64,000 nt of DNA, from NCBI GenBank assembly GCA_963576565.1, contig OY755044.1:52587347-52651346 (forward strand), written 5' to 3'. A program made the position numbers and the translations under genes. This stretch comes from Aspidapion aeneum. Lineage: Eukaryota > Arthropoda > Insecta > Coleoptera > Brentidae. A model generated the notes under the pieces. That model did not search any database and was not told the DNA's origin. It saw only the letters and a program-made list of their open reading frames with translations. Of this stretch, positions 1 through 11,011 are shown piece after piece (the stretch's first letter is position 1; the number at the start of each line of letters is the position of its first letter).

Positions 1-38
1 GGGTTAAAAACTAGATCCTAAAAACAAAACAAATTAAA

Positions 39-2241
39 TTAGTTTCCAAAAGCTACACTTATTTTTGCGCTTTTGCTGCTATTTGCAAACTCACTTTGAA
101 GTGCTGTATCCCTCCTAATCATTTTTTTAGCTTTCGCTAAATAAATCCTGATTCTATATCTACAAAATGTCTCTCTCTTTGTCTTTTCTTGAGGAAAGCG
201 AATTTCTTTAACTTCGTGATCTTTAAAAACTAAAAATTTAAGTAAACCCAAAAAGTTAAAATTTTTTGAAGGAATATGATTTGAAATATTTAAAAATATT
301 TGTTCGATTCTGACAAAAAGTTTAAATACCAAAGGTGAAGGAAAATTCAGAGAATTTGTTTTATATTGTTTTAATGTAACTAGTTTTGAAAAGGGTTTCT
401 GAAAATTATTGCTCAAAATAAAGTCATGGCAGCCTTTACATTTATTGCTTGTTTTAATATGTTTTAAAATATAACCCGCTGAATTGTACAGGAAATTTTG
501 ATGAATATTGTCCAATGAAGGAACATTCTTATTCCAATTTTGCGGTAAGGCCGCCAAAAGAGGTTCGATTTCTACTCCTTTTTTCGGCAAAAATTTCTTT
601 GTCATAACAGAATCTAAACTTAAAAAATTTGGATCGTTTTGATTGGCATAGCTTCCATTGGCGGGAACCACGTCCAAGTATTGAAAAATGCATAAATTTT
701 TTAAGATTTGCCGACACTGTTCTGCTGTGGGCATTCTTTGCTTAATCTCATTTGCCCAAAAACATTCTCCAACACATCCTGCATAAACGGCGATGTTTTA
801 AGGTATGTATATCCTTTTTCATTTAACAGATATTCTTGAAGGTCTAAAATTGTTTGTGTGGAAAGAATTACTCCAGTTTGCACTGGTTTCCAAATACCCT
901 TTTCCCCAATTTTCATAGTTTTAAAAAGTAGTTTTATTTCCCTTAAAAAATCAATAGTTTGGTTATAATTTATCATATTTAGTTTACTTAGGGCCAAATT
1001 CTCGTCCCTTGAACTCATTATTGTGAACCATTTTGACAAACCAAGCAGTTGTTTTCGAATTTTCATCAATTATGTTACACTCACCTAAAAAACTAAGGGC
1101 AGAGCTTACATTATGATTCAAAATATAGAATGCTCTTGATACTTTCATTTTATTAAACTGAGTTAAATTTGAAAAATCCGTGTCAAGCTTTGGGCAAAAT
1201 TTTAGGTCCATATTTTCCTGAAATTCCGCCAAGGAGGTAATGTGCTTAACATCAATAATATCGCTCGGTAAATTATATTTTTTGACAAAATAATCTGAAA
1301 TACAGATAGTTTTATTATTCACTAGCACAGTCCTAATGTTTTTTAAAAGGTGAGAAATATCCGCTATAATTTTTTTTTTCTGACTTATCGGGATCGGTTA
1401 TAAAATTTTGAAAAACTGTTTTTTTTTTGCCTTTATTCTGAAATGTTTCCATACCGCAACGTTATCGGGCCCCATGTCTGACGTAATATCTAAAATATTA
1501 AGACCGATTTGGTTTGATTTATTAAGAATTTCCAAAATAATTTTGGCCACAGAAGGTCCTTCACAAGAGTTTCCAATAAAATGGTAAGCGACAATTTGTT
1601 TGTCACATGGTTTGCCAAGACCGCTTGTTCAGACAGAGAATCATAGCCCAAAATTTTTGAAGATCCTTGAAATAAATCCTTGCTGGGGGTAATGGCACAG
1701 GCATCAAATTGCAAAGAACAATCTCTTTCAATTTCACATAGACTTTGAATTTTGATTTTAAGAAAATAAAAAATTTCATCTAAAATGCCAGGTTGAAAAG
1801 GCAAATGCTCAATTTTGTATGAAAGGGTGCGGATTTTTGGCAACGGAAGATTTAGCTTAAGGAGATATCTATACCCAGCGGTGCCACAAACAAATTTGAG
1901 TTAGCATCTTCAAATGTTTTGTTAGACCACCTGAATCCCTTTATTTTTTTGGAACCAATTATTACTTCGATCTGATCTTTATTAAATATACCCGTCACCT
2001 TCTTAAGCACAAACTGTTCCTTCTTCAGCTGATGTTTTAATTCTTTAATTTGCAAAATTTGTTTTTCAATTTGTTGCCTCTAGTCTTCCATTTTTTTCTT
2101 TGCAGCAACTAAATCTTCTTCTAATACTTGTACAGAGCAGATTACTGGGTTTTCACGGTAATGTGCCAAATTGTAAAGTGTTGGAGCAGCCATTTGTTTT
2201 AAAGTAAGTGAAGCTTCAAAAGAGGATTCTTCAAAATGAAC
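39..2241 (-). pseudogene. P/THAP transposase exon 2: coiled coil, catalytic and C-terminal regions
   Basis: The exon starts after an acceptor (TTTTTTAG|GTTCAT, at 2241) and reads VHFEESSF then AAPTLYN, matching the end of THAP domains (AVPTIF-like). A Lys/Gln-rich coiled segment and FNKDQIEVIIGSKK (P transposase helix region) follow. The catalytic region shows LQFDACAI with FQGSSKILGYDSL (about 1640-1715), SDMGPDN (about 1467-1484), ISHLLKNIRT (about 1320-1350), GVILST and QDVLENVFGQMR (about 750-880), then PTAEQCRQIL and a C-terminal tail ending at TAA 39-41. Lesions: TAG at 2080-2082 and frameshifts near 1888, 1622, 1430, 1375, 1035 and 735, several of them in T/A runs. The family enzyme cuts and pastes P-type transposons in the nucleus; this copy cannot make it. 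Confidence 0.85.
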
Positions 2242-4708
2242 CTAAAAAAGTTCCACGTTATTAGAAAAAATAATGATACGAAAAAACTGACCAGCTTTGC
2301 AAGACTAGAATTTTAAGACAACTTAAAATTACATCTTGTTGTTTTCGATCTACATAGGCTTTTTTAAACGTTTCCCATTTGAGAGGGGGTTTAAAACTTC
2401 TTTATTTTTAAATTTTTTTTGGCGTAAGTTTTTATTAAACAAAATTCTACTGTCAAGTCAATCCAGAAGAACAGAAGTTTTTAATTGGATTAAAATCTTC
2501 TATTAAACCTAATATTTTTATTGAATTTTTTGAAAAAAACAAAAACATGTTTTTCAGTCAATTTTTGACAATTTCGTTGTTTTTCTCCTTTTATAAGCTT
2601 CCAAATAAGGTATACAAGTAAAATTGAAATTTTTTTAGTAGATGTATGTCAAAAAAAATTCTTCCGATGTTTTTCATTTTTTATAAACTTTCGAACAAGG
2701 TACCACAGGTGGAGTTATTTCATCTGAAAACAAAAATTGGTTGCGTCAGGAACAAAGCCCGTAAAAAACTCAGTTGACGTGTTTTTTTTTTCTAAAAAAC
2801 CTAACATTAAACCGCTAGAGGCAGTATACCATTTAAAGTCGCTAGAGATCTGAGCCCTGAAGGGGAGAAAAACTAGAGATATCCCAAAAAAAATGACCCC
2901 AAAATTAAATTCGCCCCGCCTGGGAAAACAGAGTCTATTAAACAAAAAAACAAAGGAAAAAATCGGCAACACGCTAGAAGCTTACCTTCTGTAATTCTGC
3001 AGCATTCACTGGCTGCGCCGCCCGTTTCTTGGGACTCGAATTTCGGTCTTCAACACGAAAACACGTCTGACTTCTTCTAGTTTTTTGGCGGAAGTGGTTT
3101 CTTCATTCCCCTGTCACACACAGGGTGGCGCTTCAAAAACTTCGACCGTGAGCAAAAAAAACGCGAATGATTTCAATAAAATGATCAGGTGATCAAAAAG
3201 AAAATAGCTTTCAACAAAGCGAGAAATTATCACCTGATCGGAATTTTTCCCAAACAGGACTTTCCTTTTTTTGAAAGTTTTGCAGAAAGCCCAAAAACAT
3301 CAAAACAAACTTTAAGGTTAGGTTTTCCCAAAAATTCAAAATAAAACAATAAAGAAAATAATTGGCAGCATTAGACAGTCGCCACCATGTCTAGGTAATA
3401 TTTTGAATACTATTATCTTTAATTTGTTAGATTAAAATGTCAAAAAAGACTATATTTTACTTTTATAAGGAACACTTTATAGAAAGTGATGTATTCCGCA
3501 ACATGAAATTTTCAGAAATGAGCTTTTCAAGTGCATTACGGTTTTTGTGACTATAAAAAATCAGAAACAAAACTTAGTCAAAGAAAGGAAAAAAAAAGGA
3601 TTGTGTAAGTTTTGTGAAAATACCTCAATAACAGGTAAAAAAATTACTGTCTTCCTTTTATTAAATTATTCAAAAAAAAACATATTTTAGTCTATATCGA
3701 TTGCCAGACCCACTACAAAACCTTACGGACGGAAAATTATCAATGACTCCACAAATAAAAAAGTTAGTTACGTGCAGGGTGTTTCAAAATTTAATAACAT
3801 AATTTTAATGTTAAATTATAGGTCCACAAACGCTTAATCACGGAGCTACAGAGCATTTAAATTTTCCCTGACCCTGAATTTTTTTTTGATGCGCCTAAAA
3901 TAAAAAAACGCTTTTGTTTGCTTATGAAACTTTTTGATTCCTGTTTTTTTTTATCTGATACCTGGAGAAAAAATATAAAAACTGTTTTTTATTTTTTTGC
4001 TCAGTCACCTTAGCAGGTACGAAAAAGCTACAGGAAATCAAAAGGTTTTCAGACAAAATGTAGAATTTATTTTGAATTTTTGAGATTTACCAGTAGCCCA
4101 TGACAAAAAAGTTGATGAAAAAGGGCATGACCCCTCAAAAAGTATCACTCTGTAGATTTTTAGTATTTTTTGGCAGGTCTAATAGTGTAGTGTAGTGCCT
4201 TTAGCTAAATATACTTGCCTAATGTGAGCTAAATATCTCAAAAAAATGCACGAGCTATAAACAAAAAACTAAAAAAAATTTAAACTTTAACACCCTGTAT
4301 CTCTAAAACTAAGGGGTCGCGGACTATGTTTATATAACCTTTTTGTCTTGAAATCACTTAAGGAATTTAATACCAAAATTATGTTATTGAATTTTGAAAT
4401 ACCCTGTATAGGTTATAAAGCAAGTCGCAAGTCATTTTTTTGAAGCGAAAAAATCTCCGCCCCTGTCGTTTTTTATCCCCACTACAAAAAAGGAAAATGT
4501 CTTATAGCGATTACTCTAATACTTCACAAGATTTACTGTTGATAGCCTCAAAAGTACCTAAGGAAGTTAAAATTTGTTTACAGTTGAAGAGCTAGCTTTC
4601 CGTATAATTATAAATAACATTTATCTATTTTAGATATTATAAGTATCTTGTTCCGACTGATATTTTATCCTAATCTACTCTCTTGTCTTTTATTTTGCAT
4701 AAACTTAC
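2242..4708 (-). other. Large intron of the P/THAP relic
   Basis: It is bounded by GTAAGT at the donor and a T-rich TTTTTTAG acceptor on the minus strand, and it joins two THAP half-domains in frame. Its length is about 2.47 kb. Inside it I see the MITE at 3775-4406 and a short inverted repeat around 3181-3241 (copies of GATCAGGTGA); the rest is AT-rich with no coding signal. The short ORFs in it (for example 2715-2972) have no recognisable motif. Confidence 0.7.
3775..4406. mobile_element. MITE with CAGGGTGTTTCAAAAT ends
   Basis: The left end reads CAGGGTGTTTCAAAAT and continues TTAATAACATAATTTTAATG. The right end (about 4360-4406) is its imperfect reverse complement, running to ATTTTGAAATACCCTG. 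No coding capacity is seen. The element sits inside the P-transposon intron, so it came in after that intron existed. A clear target duplication is not visible (the right flank is TA, the left is TG). It shares the terminal CAGGGTG with the elements at 35795, 41500 and 42614. Confidence 0.7.
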
Positions 4709-4858
4709 CTCACAAATTAAGGAATTTTCCGAAACTCTCATGTTTGGATATTGCAGGTTTCTCTTCCATATATCTAATTTATCTTTTTCTTTAGGAAACG
4801 GGAATAAACAAAAGCCGCTTTCTTTTTTTCTTCTGCCGTTGTTTACTACACATGCCAT
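4709..4858 (-). pseudogene. P/THAP transposase exon 1: N-terminal THAP domain
   Basis: Fifty codons begin at an ATG (4856-4858), read MACVVNNG... and end ...LICE at a consensus donor (GAG|GTAAGT; the intron's GTAAGT is at 4703-4708). THAP features are the Cys near the N-terminus, the FPFPKEKDK stretch followed by a Trp (IW), and the terminal C-E that continues as VHF in exon 2 (THAP consensus C-x-x-H-F). The C-x4-C pair is broken: residue 3 is Cys but residue 8 is Gly (codon GGC where TGC is expected), so zinc binding should be lost. The splice is phase 0, which supports a real exon. Known family role: DNA binding to transposon ends. Confidence 0.8.
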
Positions 4859-5063
4859 TTTCGCAATTTAAATTATTAAAAAAAAAAATTTACGAAAAAG
4901 TTGCGAATTCCAACTGACATTGATGCGGAAGTGACAACTTCAAAATTTGACAATAATTTATTGATGTATAATGCCAACCTGCAGATACCAATTATTTTTT
5001 ATCTAAAACAAAATTTCCTAATAACTGTCAAAGAGAGTTGCCCACCTCTGGTGGAAAACAATG

Positions 5064-5927
5064 TCAAATGTATCGAGGGCCTCTAGACAAAACTAAACTG
5101 TATTCTTCCTCGACATTCGCTGGGGTAGCTTTTGAATTTTGACAGCTGTAATTCTTGTCTTTAAACCTGCAATCAATTTTTTTATGACCAATGCGACCAC
5201 ATTTATGACATTTATATCTAAATTGTGTATTATTTCCTTTTTGGTAGTTACTGTTGCTATTTTGATTAAATTTCCTATTGCTAATACTTGGTAAAGACCT
5301 TGCTTCAGAAACAAAGGTTTCCGACTTTTTGGAAGACTCATCCATTAGCCTATTTTTGACGAAACTCATTGACAAACGATCAGGCGAAAGAGTTTCCAAT
5401 GCTGTTACTACATTATCATACTGCGGTGGCAATGTAAGTAGTAAATGATAGACAACATCCAACTCTTCTAACTTTGCACCTGTGTATTTAAGCTCTCTAA
5501 CGAGTTTATCAAATTCAAGAAAATGGGCTTCTAAACTCTGTTCTGACGGTTGAAATACCATAGTGAGCAATTTCCTTCTAACTCTCAGCTGACTAGCAAT
5601 TCCTACTCTTCCAAAAGTTTCTCGTAAAATTTTCCATACATCATATGCACTCTCAGAATCCTTAACATATTCTAAGTGACTATCTGCTATTCTTTGAACT
5701 ATTAAAGACTTACATTTTCTATCTAGTTTCTTCAGTTTTGCGAGTTCATCCTCTTTATTATCTTTTCCTTGTTGGGACTCACCAGATACAAACTTTACTT
5801 TATTTGTGTACTTTTCCTCGACAAAACAAAGCAGCTCTTTCTCATCTAGTAAAACTTCCAACCTATATTTCCAGTTGTTGTAGTTACTTCCATCGAAGAG
5901 AGGAATTTTATACTTCTCATCATCCAT
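5064..5927 (-). pseudogene. Copia-type retrotransposon gag (truncated element)
   Basis: An open frame of 287 residues starts MDDEKYKIPLFDGSNYNNWK, the usual N-terminus of Ty1/copia Gag (the F-x-G-x-N-Y-x-x-W motif). It continues through the UBN2-type Gag core and ends with one CCHC zinc knuckle, CHKCGRIGHKKIDC (about residues 240-253). Gag packages the element RNA in virus-like particles. Protease, integrase and reverse transcriptase are absent: homology ends about 5085, where unrelated sequence adds the last few codons. The frame itself is undamaged. Upstream on the same strand come a copia primer site and LTR, so this is the 5' third of an element. Confidence 0.88.
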
Positions 5928-5992
5928 TCTCTGAGATTAGTACTTTATTTACCAATTCCAAGATCTTCAGTATATCTTCCTGCCTTGCGTAG

Positions 5993-6010
5993 TTCTGGGC
6001 CCACAAACTA
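5993..6010 (-). promoter_or_regulatory. Probable copia primer binding site
   Basis: Just inside the LTR the minus strand reads TTTGTGGGCCCAGAA. Copia elements are known to prime from an internal fragment of initiator tRNA-Met, with a binding site containing TGGGCCCAG, which is present here. Position and core match; the identity of the primer is inferred. Confidence 0.6.
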
Positions 6011-6011
6011 A

Positions 6012-6194
6012 TGTAATATATTAGCAGAGTAGCACAGAGGCAATTTAATAGGCGTTTCAATGTGTAAACTACTTTTTATTAGGTGAAAATTATCTGGCAA
6101 CTAAATTATATTTTTCAACTGATTAACACAACATAATATGACACACACTGTTATACAAGGATACTAGAATTCCTTATAGTTGGTTTCTCCAACA
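6012..6194 (-). repeat. Copia-type 5' LTR (183 bp)
   Basis: On the minus strand the repeat starts TGTTGGAGAAACCAAC and ends ATATATTACA, followed two bases later by the primer site and then gag. TG...CA ends and TGTTGG are usual for copia LTRs. An AATAAAAAG stretch inside could serve as polyadenylation signal or TATA region. There is no second LTR in the window because the element is truncated downstream of gag. Confidence 0.75.
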
Positions 6195-6329
6195 ATTAGC
6201 ACACTCCAAGTGAACTCCACGTTATATCATCCTTGAAAACAGGTTTTTGTAGATATTTCAGAAACGAAAGCTTCTACGACACTTTTGGTTATACCACAAA
6301 TTATTGAGAAAAACGTGTTCTACTATAGT

Positions 6330-6556
6330 CCGAAAACCGCCTATTTATGTGATGCTCCGTTTAAAAGTTTGCATATTTTGAATTTTCAAACTGATTTTGA
6401 CTAAAATCTAAGCAGCACGTTACTGTGTCGAAAACTATTTTACCTGCAAATTTCATGAACATCGGTTCAGCGGTTCAGGAGCTATCGTGTTATGGACAGA
6501 CATGGACAAATTTTTTCGTCGGAAACAATACCTTCTCCAGCCATTGGGGCTAGTAA
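6330..6556 (-). repeat. GTCY-core interspersed repeat, copy 1
   Basis: The reverse complement reads AATGGCTGGAGAAGGTAT ... GTCTGTCC ATAACACGATAGCTCC ... AACCGCTGAACCGAT and matches 54590-54930 on the plus strand over roughly 200 bp. The core microsatellite is only GTCTGTCC here. The block after the core resembles the one after the (CTGT)n core of the hairpin-ended elements at 36.6, 38.7, 45.9 and 55.3 kb. Confidence 0.6.
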
Positions 6557-9247
6557 GTTAAAAATTAGGTTTAGTACATTATCTTTTCGATTTTAATGAT
6601 TTTTTGTATACACTCTTCTATCAAATTTCAAACTTTCCAAATAACTATTTTTTTAAAATTAATTTTTGAAAAAACTGCAAATTAAGCTGAAACATGTACT
6701 AAAATAAGTTCAGATTTACATAAGACAATGCCGTTAATGCACTTGCTATGTGCTCTACTAAATCTGCCACTTTTTGCACGATTACCTATGCAAAAATGCA
6801 TAGATAAAAAAAAATTCCCTCACAATTAATTTGAAGTTAAAATGAGTTTTTGACCAGGGGCATGCGGGCCCCGTTGAGGCTGCGAGCCCTAGGCAAGTGC
6901 CTAGTGGAAGTTTAGTACCTATAGGATAAACCAGCGCTGGTGATCAGGGCCGTCGAACTCGTGGAACGGAGGTGCAGCCGCTCCAGGCGGCCGATTTTGG
7001 GGGCGGCCGAAGGCTGCCTAATACTTTTGAGTTAGGATAAATAAACACGCGTACTTTCGAGCCAAAGATGTAATATGTAGTTTAAGGTTACAAACTACTT
7101 ATTTTGAGACGTAATATCTCAAAAAGTAACAAAGCGAATTCTGTGATTTCTTTCATATTATTTCAACAATTTGTCGCAGAATAGAAAAATATAAATAAAA
7201 AGGGGTCGACGAATTAAAGAAAACAAAGCACATAAAAAAAAAACTTTTTAACAAAGGAAAAAAACTCTTGAACCCAAAGAATCTTTTGGCACAGTGTGAT
7301 ATACAGTGCTTTAGGCAATCTTATTTTTATCGATTGTTTGTTTAAAACTTTTTAAGCTTAATATAACCGCACCAGGTGCTACGAGATTCAAATCTAATAA
7401 GAGCTAGTAAGCTTATTGAGTTGTATAAGGCTCATACAAGTCGATGAGTAAGATATAGTTTTTCCATGCGCAGAATTATTAAATTTGGTTATAAAAATTG
7501 AAATTGCCAAAATAAATTAAAATACACTATTGCCATAAATTTGATTAAACGTTGCATTTGACATGTATATTATTGACAATTTAAAGACGCAAGAGAAAAA
7601 AAGCGGGGGGAGAGAAAAAAAGCGGCATATTCCCTGTCTTGCTTTAGGCGGTTATTAGTGTAGGGACGGCCCAAATACGTTAGAGCATAAATATGGGGCA
7701 TACCCATGCATTCTCACACGCGATGCTTGAAGCCTCCCCCATTTAATTATTAATGTTCCTTTTTCTGGTAAACAGGATTTCGGTTACTGCGCATGCATCA
7801 GTTTTGGTGGTTTTGGAACATACGCCGTTACGTTACTACATTATTTGACAATTGTCAAACATTTAGGGTAATGTCTATTTTCATCTTCTAAAAACTAGTT
7901 AATTGGGTGAAAATTCATTAAATAGTGGAATAAAATTGTAGTTTTTGCAAAACTGATTGTGCAGTTTTATTATGTATCATGAGTTTAATGGCACCTATAA
8001 ACCACTCTTAACTTTATTAACAAATTATAAAGAAAAATATAAGTAGTTACCTATGAAATGGCACTTACTTCTCCCATGACATTTATCAACAAACCGCACA
8101 TGTTTTACGTGAATTATTTCCCATTTTTCAGAGGAAAAAACATAATTTTACACGACAAACGCAAAAAACAAATATAGCCTCCACTCACACGCATGCGCAC
8201 TTGAAAATTCGCGTCCGCGCATTTAAATTTGTCATTGTTTCCAAAGCCAGCTATGAGTGCTTCACTTTTCGATTCTTTGAACATGTATTTATGCTATAAC
8301 GTATTTGGGACGGCCCGGACAAACTGTACATCAAAGAAAAAAATCAAAAGGCCCATTGGCTCATCAAAGAATGTGAAGTTAAAAATAATTTTTATTAAAA
8401 AAGACAGTGGCGCACTATTACTTTCTTTAAAAGTACCACGGCCAATTCCCGCACGAACGTCAATGGTCGAAATCAAAAAATATGTTACACATTAGAAAGT
8501 GTCACCTGATAAAATAAATTGAAAGTGTATACCAAATTTCATAAAAATATCTAGAGTAGTATCATACCTAAAAATCAAAAAAGAGTTTTAATATTTAAGA
8601 CCTTATATCTAAAAAGTCAAGACGCTTATATAGTTTTTTTCTCAATATGTGACCCAAGAATTACCTTACGTATTTAACTGTATGTCTACAAATGGAGGAA
8701 TAAATTTCTTTATTTAACTAGTTTTTTTCTATTAACCAGCATAAAAACCTATTACGATAAATATAAGTCAGCTCTACTTGACGAAGATCCATATTTTATT
8801 ATAGCACGAGTGTGACATACACATAAACTTTTTCTAATAAACACCGAAAACACTATGAATCTTGGTGGTGTCATAATTACTCAAGCAGCAATAAATTTTA
8901 TATGGCGCGAGGAAATAAAATTTATGAATTAAAATGGCCCATTAACAATGGTGGATGTGGGTTTTTTAATGGACTTGAAATTGATTCACAGGTCGTTAGC
9001 GTAGAAAGGATGGTTTTTGATTTCGAAATATATGACAATTAAACTGTTGAAACACCTCAGATCTTCCAAAAACCGCCAATAAAAAGTATTTTGATGTTTC
9101 CTGCCACTTTGGCCCCTCTCCACTACACTATATACATCCAAATCAAAATTTAGAAACAATAAGTTTTAAACAAGCTATCCACCGGACATTCCACCAACAT
9201 GTATATGGCATTCGATTAAAGATCTTTGATTGAAACTAAGATAATAA
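6557..9247. other. Unassigned AT-rich intergenic DNA
   Basis: No coding region or element could be supported. A GC-richer patch at 6850-7030 (CATGCGGGCCCC..., GCGGCCGAAGGCTGCC) looks like an old interspersed repeat of unknown class. The open frame 8229-8495 has no motif I recognise and no start context. The rest is low-complexity A/T. Confidence 0.4.
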
Positions 9248-9286
9248 GTATAGCCGTTTTGGATGGAGAAACCAAAACGGCTATAC
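9248..9286. repeat. Perfect 15-bp stem hairpin
   Basis: GTATAGCCGTTTTGG (9248-9262) is followed by a 9-base loop and its exact reverse complement (9272-9286). Surroundings give no function. A short GC-rich stretch with a GCGGCCGC word follows at about 9313. Confidence 0.6.
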
Positions 9287-10396
9287 ATTACATTACCTCA
9301 AAAACCGAAAGCCGCGGCCGCTGGAGAATTTGTCGTCTACCCCACTGACTTACATATCGCTGGAAAAGAAACTTTATTGCCTACAATAAAGGTAATTACA
9401 TATTTTTTTCTAAGAAGCTTAGATTTTAAGAAAACCAAAAAATTTCAGGTTTTGATGGGTCTGGAGGGTTTTTAGGGGTTTTTGCAGCTAAAATTTAAAA
9501 AACTAATAGAATTTTATTTTTATGTTAGATTTTACAAATTCTTGATGCATTTTTGTGTCATTGTGACGTTAGGGCGTCAACTTAGTTATATTTTCATTTC
9601 GAAAACGACTATAACACGACGGGGAATGAAAAAAATTGGACCAAAAACTGGCCCTGCAACATCCTGATGGGTAATTTGTGACCAATTCTCAGCTAGAATC
9701 GTTGTCAAACTGCGGTCCTCATATTTTGCATACTCAACTACGTCTAGCGCCTAAACTGCAAGCGCGATGTTACGAATAACTATAGTTTTTGCAAAGTCAG
9801 TTGAACAAATATAAAAGCCGACCATCGGCATATCTTTTATAGAAAGTGACATGGGCGGCGGTAGATATACTCATGAAAATTATTTCATTTAATTGTCGCG
9901 TAAACTAAAGAAATAAAAATATAATAAAACTTATTCCTACACCTACAGAACGACACTGATTTATTTTCTAACTCTGCATACTGCCTACTAAAGGGGTCCC
10001 GAAAAGCACACCCGAAAACAATTAAAAGCGCATCTCAAAAAAATCTGTCAATCAGGTGTAGTCTATCCACCTGTGCTCGGTCGGTCCGAAAACAAATACT
10101 TTGTGGTCGGACCGCAAAGAGTCGCGCCTCTTCTCTGTCGGTAGGGTTGAAATTATACCAGGAAGATTTTATATGAATTTGGATAACTTTTGAAGGGCCC
10201 AGTATTAGGAGTTATTCAAGTGACTTTGCAAACACTATACTTCATCTGTTGGCTTACGGGCACGGATCACCAAACAAAGGTAAAAAGTTTATTTACGGGC
10301 ACAAGCCTGCTATCAATATGCTATTCTTAATTGACCTTTAAAGAAAATCATTATTTAATTTTATTTTATGAATTTATTGTTATTTTAAAATAATAT
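9287..10396. other. Unassigned; contains an old repeat also found at 18.6 kb
   Basis: No gene could be supported. The segment about 10290-10400, continued at 10683-10710, matches 18605-18757 (GCACAAGCCTGC ... GTGTAACTTT-AAACAAAT), so it is an interspersed repeat; the MITE at 10404 has been inserted into this copy. Confidence 0.5.
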
Positions 10397-10403
10397 TCAT
10401 AGG

Positions 10404-10675
10404 GCATGGGCGCACCCAGGGGGGGGGGGCCCGCCCCCCCCCCCCCCAAGCCTTAGATTTTTTAATATATTTTGTACATATTTGATGATAAAACATGAAA
10501 AATACCTTAAAATTTGACATCAGGAGGCTTCGGGCCCCCCCAACCCCAAGCAGTGGCGTAGTTGCGAAAAGACATGAGGACCTTTTTTTTTTTTTTTGGT
10601 CGCAAGGTTTCTGAGGGCGTCCTTCGTAGCTGTGGGCCCTCCCCCCCCCAAGACACATTCCTGGGTGCGCCACTG
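10404..10675. mobile_element. GGCGCACCCAGG-ended MITE, copy 1, with target duplication
   Basis: The ends are CATGGGCGCACCCAGG (left) and, as reverse complement, CAGTGGCGCACCCAGG (right). The flanks are TCATAGG on both sides (10397-10403 and 10676-10682). The matching locus at about 18728-18745 lacks the insertion and serves as an empty site. The interior has G and C homopolymers and no coding sequence. The CA...TG ends and 7-8-bp duplication suggest a hAT-type MITE. Copy 2 is at 15.16 kb and a fragment of one end is at about 13070-13095. Confidence 0.75.
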
Positions 10676-10912
10676 TCATAGGCGTGTAACTTTAAACAAA
10701 TAAAAATAGTATTGCGTTTTTTTTTACTTAAAGGGATGTCTTTACGCTCCCAAAATTTAAACATAACGATACTATCAAGAAGGAATAATACTAAATTAAT
10801 TAAAACAAATACTACTATTAAAGTGATTATTTTGGATTAACTATTAAACAAAAAGCTCCAAATCAATACTGAATGATAGCTTTGAACATTTAAACAAATG
10901 CAAAAGATCACG

Positions 10913-10996
10913 CTACCACTGGCAAAGAGATGAACCGATTGGGAGTCCATCATTTTGCGCGTAAAACTTATCTTTCACTTGAAAGTAAGAGTTACG
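10913..10996 (-). pseudogene. Inverted PLE reverse-transcriptase fragment
   Basis: The minus strand encodes CLRNSYFQVKDK then YAQNDGLPIGSSL, a near-identical copy of the plus-strand PLE reverse transcriptase at about 11205-11290. It lies just upstream of and opposite to the main PLE, giving a short inverted duplication. PLEs often carry partial inverted or tandem copies at their 5' side. The fragment carries no complete domain. Confidence 0.75.
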
Positions 10997-11011
10997 GAGA
11001 CAGAATACAAT

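Larger units (their letters stand above)
39..4858 (-). mobile_element. P-element/THAP9-like DNA transposon relic
   Basis: This is the body of a minus-strand P-superfamily DNA transposon, recognised from its transposase: a THAP zinc-finger exon, a second exon with the end of THAP and a coiled segment, then an RNase H-like catalytic region and the P-type C-terminal motifs. Terminal inverted repeats were not found, so the true ends are uncertain and may lie outside the window on the low side. The reading frame has at least six frameshifts and one nonsense codon, so the element is dead. A copia fragment lies directly upstream (5.06-6.2 kb). Confidence 0.85.

Noticed and set aside
4683..5086. Plus-strand frames opposite the THAP exon and upstream of the copia fragment
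   Set aside because: They are shadows; the minus strand carries the THAP motifs and splice donor.
8229..8495. Open frame of 88 codons in the 6.5-9.2-kb gap
   Set aside because: No recognisable motif, weak start, and an equally open frame on the opposite strand (8294-8476).
9263..9667. Two plus-strand frames after the 9248 hairpin
   Set aside because: No motif; the first begins in the hairpin loop, and both are explained by chance in A/T-rich DNA.
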